A DNA stretch of 14,936 nucleotides from JBLNBU01 sp050260215 (GTDB lineage Bacteria; Pseudomonadota; Alphaproteobacteria; Rhodospirillales; Magnetospirillaceae), in contig JBLNBU010000032.1 of assembly GCA_050260215.1 (NCBI GenBank), forward strand, positions 1 to 14,936, given 5' to 3'. This document shows, piece after piece, positions 13,915 to 14,936 of the stretch. Positions within the stretch are counted from its first letter, which is position 1. Each line of letters opens with the position of its first letter. A model generated the notes under the pieces. It worked only from the letters and a program-made list of their open reading frames with translations. It was not told the DNA's origin and ran no database searches. The position numbers and the translations under genes are program-made.

Positions 13915-14711
13915 TTGCCGGGGGCGGCCCACGACTTTTCCACCCAGGCCTTGGCGGCCGGGCGGTAGTTCCACTGATGGACGATGGGGCACGGGCGGCC
14001 GTGGGGGCCCAGGATGCCGTCCGTCCCGATGCGGATGTCGGCGTCGGGCATCAGGCCCAGGGTGTGGATGTGGGTGCCGTTCTCGACCATGCGCGCCGGC
14101 ACCGCGCCGGTATGCAGCAGGTAGTTGTGGATGCCCTGGTCGTGGCCCTTCCACCCCTTCAGCGACGCCATCAGGTCGGGCTTGGCGTATTTCAGCAGCA
14201 GTTCGATGTAATGCAAGACGGCGTCGTGGCTGCCCATGGTGGTGCCCGAGCACGAGATGGGCTTGTCCGCCAATTGGCCCAGTGTCTCGTCCCCGAACAC
14301 CTGCTGGATCCAGGTGGCGTTGGGCTTGCTGGCGCCGATAGTGGTGCGCGGGTCCTCCATGAAGAACAGCAGGTCGCCGTCGGGGGCGCCGTGGAAGGGA
14401 TCGCCCTGGAACATCACGTCGGTGACGTCGGTCAGCAGGACGCGGTCGTAGCGCTTGGGGCTTTCGCGCAGGATCTCGTAGTAGCGCACATAGCGGCCGA
14501 CCTGGATGTGGGTGACCATCCACAGGGCGGTGTCGAAGAAACGCGGCACCACCCGCCGGGTCGGCAGGTAGTCCAGCAGGTCGGCGGGCCCCCGGCTGGT
14601 CACCACCAGCTGGACGTCGCCGTCGTAGTGGCGGCGCAAGGATTCGACGAAGATGCGGACATGCTGGGCGCCATAGCCGAACGCCGTTCCCAGCACCAAG
14701 GTCTCGCCCAT
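13911..14711 (-). CDS. Putative GT-A-fold glycosyltransferase-like protein
   Basis: 266 residues, cytoplasmic, no membrane segment. The N-terminal strand LVLGTAFGYGAQHV and helix FVESLRRHY look like the start of a nucleotide-sugar-binding Rossmann-like fold. RVLLTDVTDVMFQGDPF holds a DxxD motif (Asp95, Asp98) in the position of the metal-binding DxD of GT-A enzymes. CSGTTMGS (154-161), GHDQGIHNYLL (189-199, Asp191-Gln192), and a late VHQWNY (244-249) fit the acceptor and metal-histidine regions of such enzymes. Donor and acceptor cannot be told. The start at ATG 14711 has AGGGGG 5 bases upstream. It follows the anti-sigma-like gene by 52 bases in the same direction and is probably co-transcribed with it. 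Confidence 0.55.
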   Translation of the reverse strand: MGETLVLGTAFGYGAQHVRIFVESLRRHYDGDVQLVVTSRGPADLLDYLPTRRVVPRFFDTALWMVTHIQVGRYVRYYEILRESPKRYDRVLLTDVTDVMFQGDPFHGAPDGDLLFFMEDPRTTIGASKPNATWIQQVFGDETLGQLADKPISCSGTTMGSHDAVLHYIELLLKYAKPDLMASLKGWKGHDQGIHNYLLHTGAVPARMVENGTHIHTLGLMPDADIRIGTDGILGPHGRPCPIVHQWNYRPAAKAWVEKSWAAPGN

Positions 14712-14763
14712 GGGGTCCCCCTAGAACTCGATGCTCCGGTGTGCCGCGGGCAGGGGGCGGCCG

Positions 14764-14936
14764 TCAAGCCCTGAGGCCGGGAATGCGGAAGCGGATGCGC
14801 CGGCCGCCATCCTCGGAGGCCAGTTCGGAGCTGAGGTCGCGGATCATCGCTAGGCCACGGCCCGAGGACGCCTCGGGCTCGGCCGGCCGGGCCAGGGCGC
14901 CTTCCATGTCGAAGCCCGGGCCCTGGTCGGACACCG
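14764..14936 (-). CDS. RsbW-like anti-sigma/serine kinase ATP-binding protein (C-terminal end, partial)
   Basis: The frame enters from the right edge of the window and ends with TGA at 14764-14766, showing the last 56 residues. VSDQGPGFD is the G1 box of a GHKL ATPase, and SSGRGLAMIRDL is the G2 box in the form found in RsbW/SpoIIAB-type proteins. The C-terminal strand RRIRFRIP closes the domain. These proteins either bind sigma factors or phosphorylate STAS-domain antagonists, usually as part of a partner-switching module. Partners would lie to the right of the window. It could instead be the C-terminal domain of a larger PP2C-ATPase fusion, because the N-terminus is not visible. Confidence 0.8.
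   Translation of the reverse strand, partial: VSDQGPGFDMEGALARPAEPEASSGRGLAMIRDLSSELASEDGGRRIRFRIPGLRA

Noticed and set aside
14712..14763. Possible separate promoter between the anti-sigma-like and glycosyltransferase-like genes
   Set aside because: No -35/-10 pair is visible in this 52-base gap; co-transcription is simpler.

Overview
The window is very GC-rich and densely coded, with short intergenic gaps, many multi-domain signalling proteins (PAS, Cache, GGDEF/EAL, Rcp1-type receiver) and Crp/Fnr regulation. This suggests an alphaproteobacterium, most likely a Rhodospirillales member of the Magnetospirillum type. That assignment rests on protein style only; there is no rRNA or other marker gene here. 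I see no tRNA, rRNA, CRISPR array, insertion sequence or integrase.

Layout. (1) Positions 1-233 hold the C-terminal end of a small hydrophobic protein on the + strand. (2) Positions 247-3904 (- strand) hold a two-gene unit: a 396-aa protein built like a ClyA/HBL/Xax-type alpha-helical pore-forming toxin, followed by an 804-aa protein whose second half looks like the pore-forming plus TcB-binding C-terminal end of a Tc-toxin A subunit. The AT-richer upstream region (3905-4115) carries repeated GTATCGG/GGATACC elements. This is the most unusual part of the window. (3) Positions 4116-6505 hold a divergent pair: an alpha/beta hydrolase (-) and a succinate-semialdehyde dehydrogenase-type aldehyde dehydrogenase (+). 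(4) Positions 6606-9158 (+) hold a membrane sensor histidine kinase (periplasmic sensor, HAMP, two PAS, Cph1-like kinase core). (5) Positions 9167-12937 (- strand) hold a tight operon, convergent to the kinase: Rcp1-type response regulator, REC-PAS-PAS-GGDEF-EAL protein, and a fumarylacetoacetate-hydrolase-family enzyme whose start overlaps the GGDEF/EAL stop codon as ATGA. (6) Positions 13128-13838 (-) hold a Crp/Fnr regulator with an FNR-type recognition helix but no iron-sulfur cysteines, and a near-palindromic FNR/DNR-like box upstream. (7) Positions 13911-14936 (-) hold a GT-A-like putative glycosyltransferase preceded by the C-terminal end of an RsbW-like anti-sigma ATPase.

How they may work together (inference). 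The Cph1-like kinase and the Rcp1-type regulator belong to families that normally pair, so the convergent genes could form one signalling chain that ends in c-di-GMP. The GGDEF half looks intact, while the EAL half lacks a catalytic glutamate, so net c-di-GMP synthesis is predicted. The toxin-like pair appears to be an independent accessory module with its own regulatory region.
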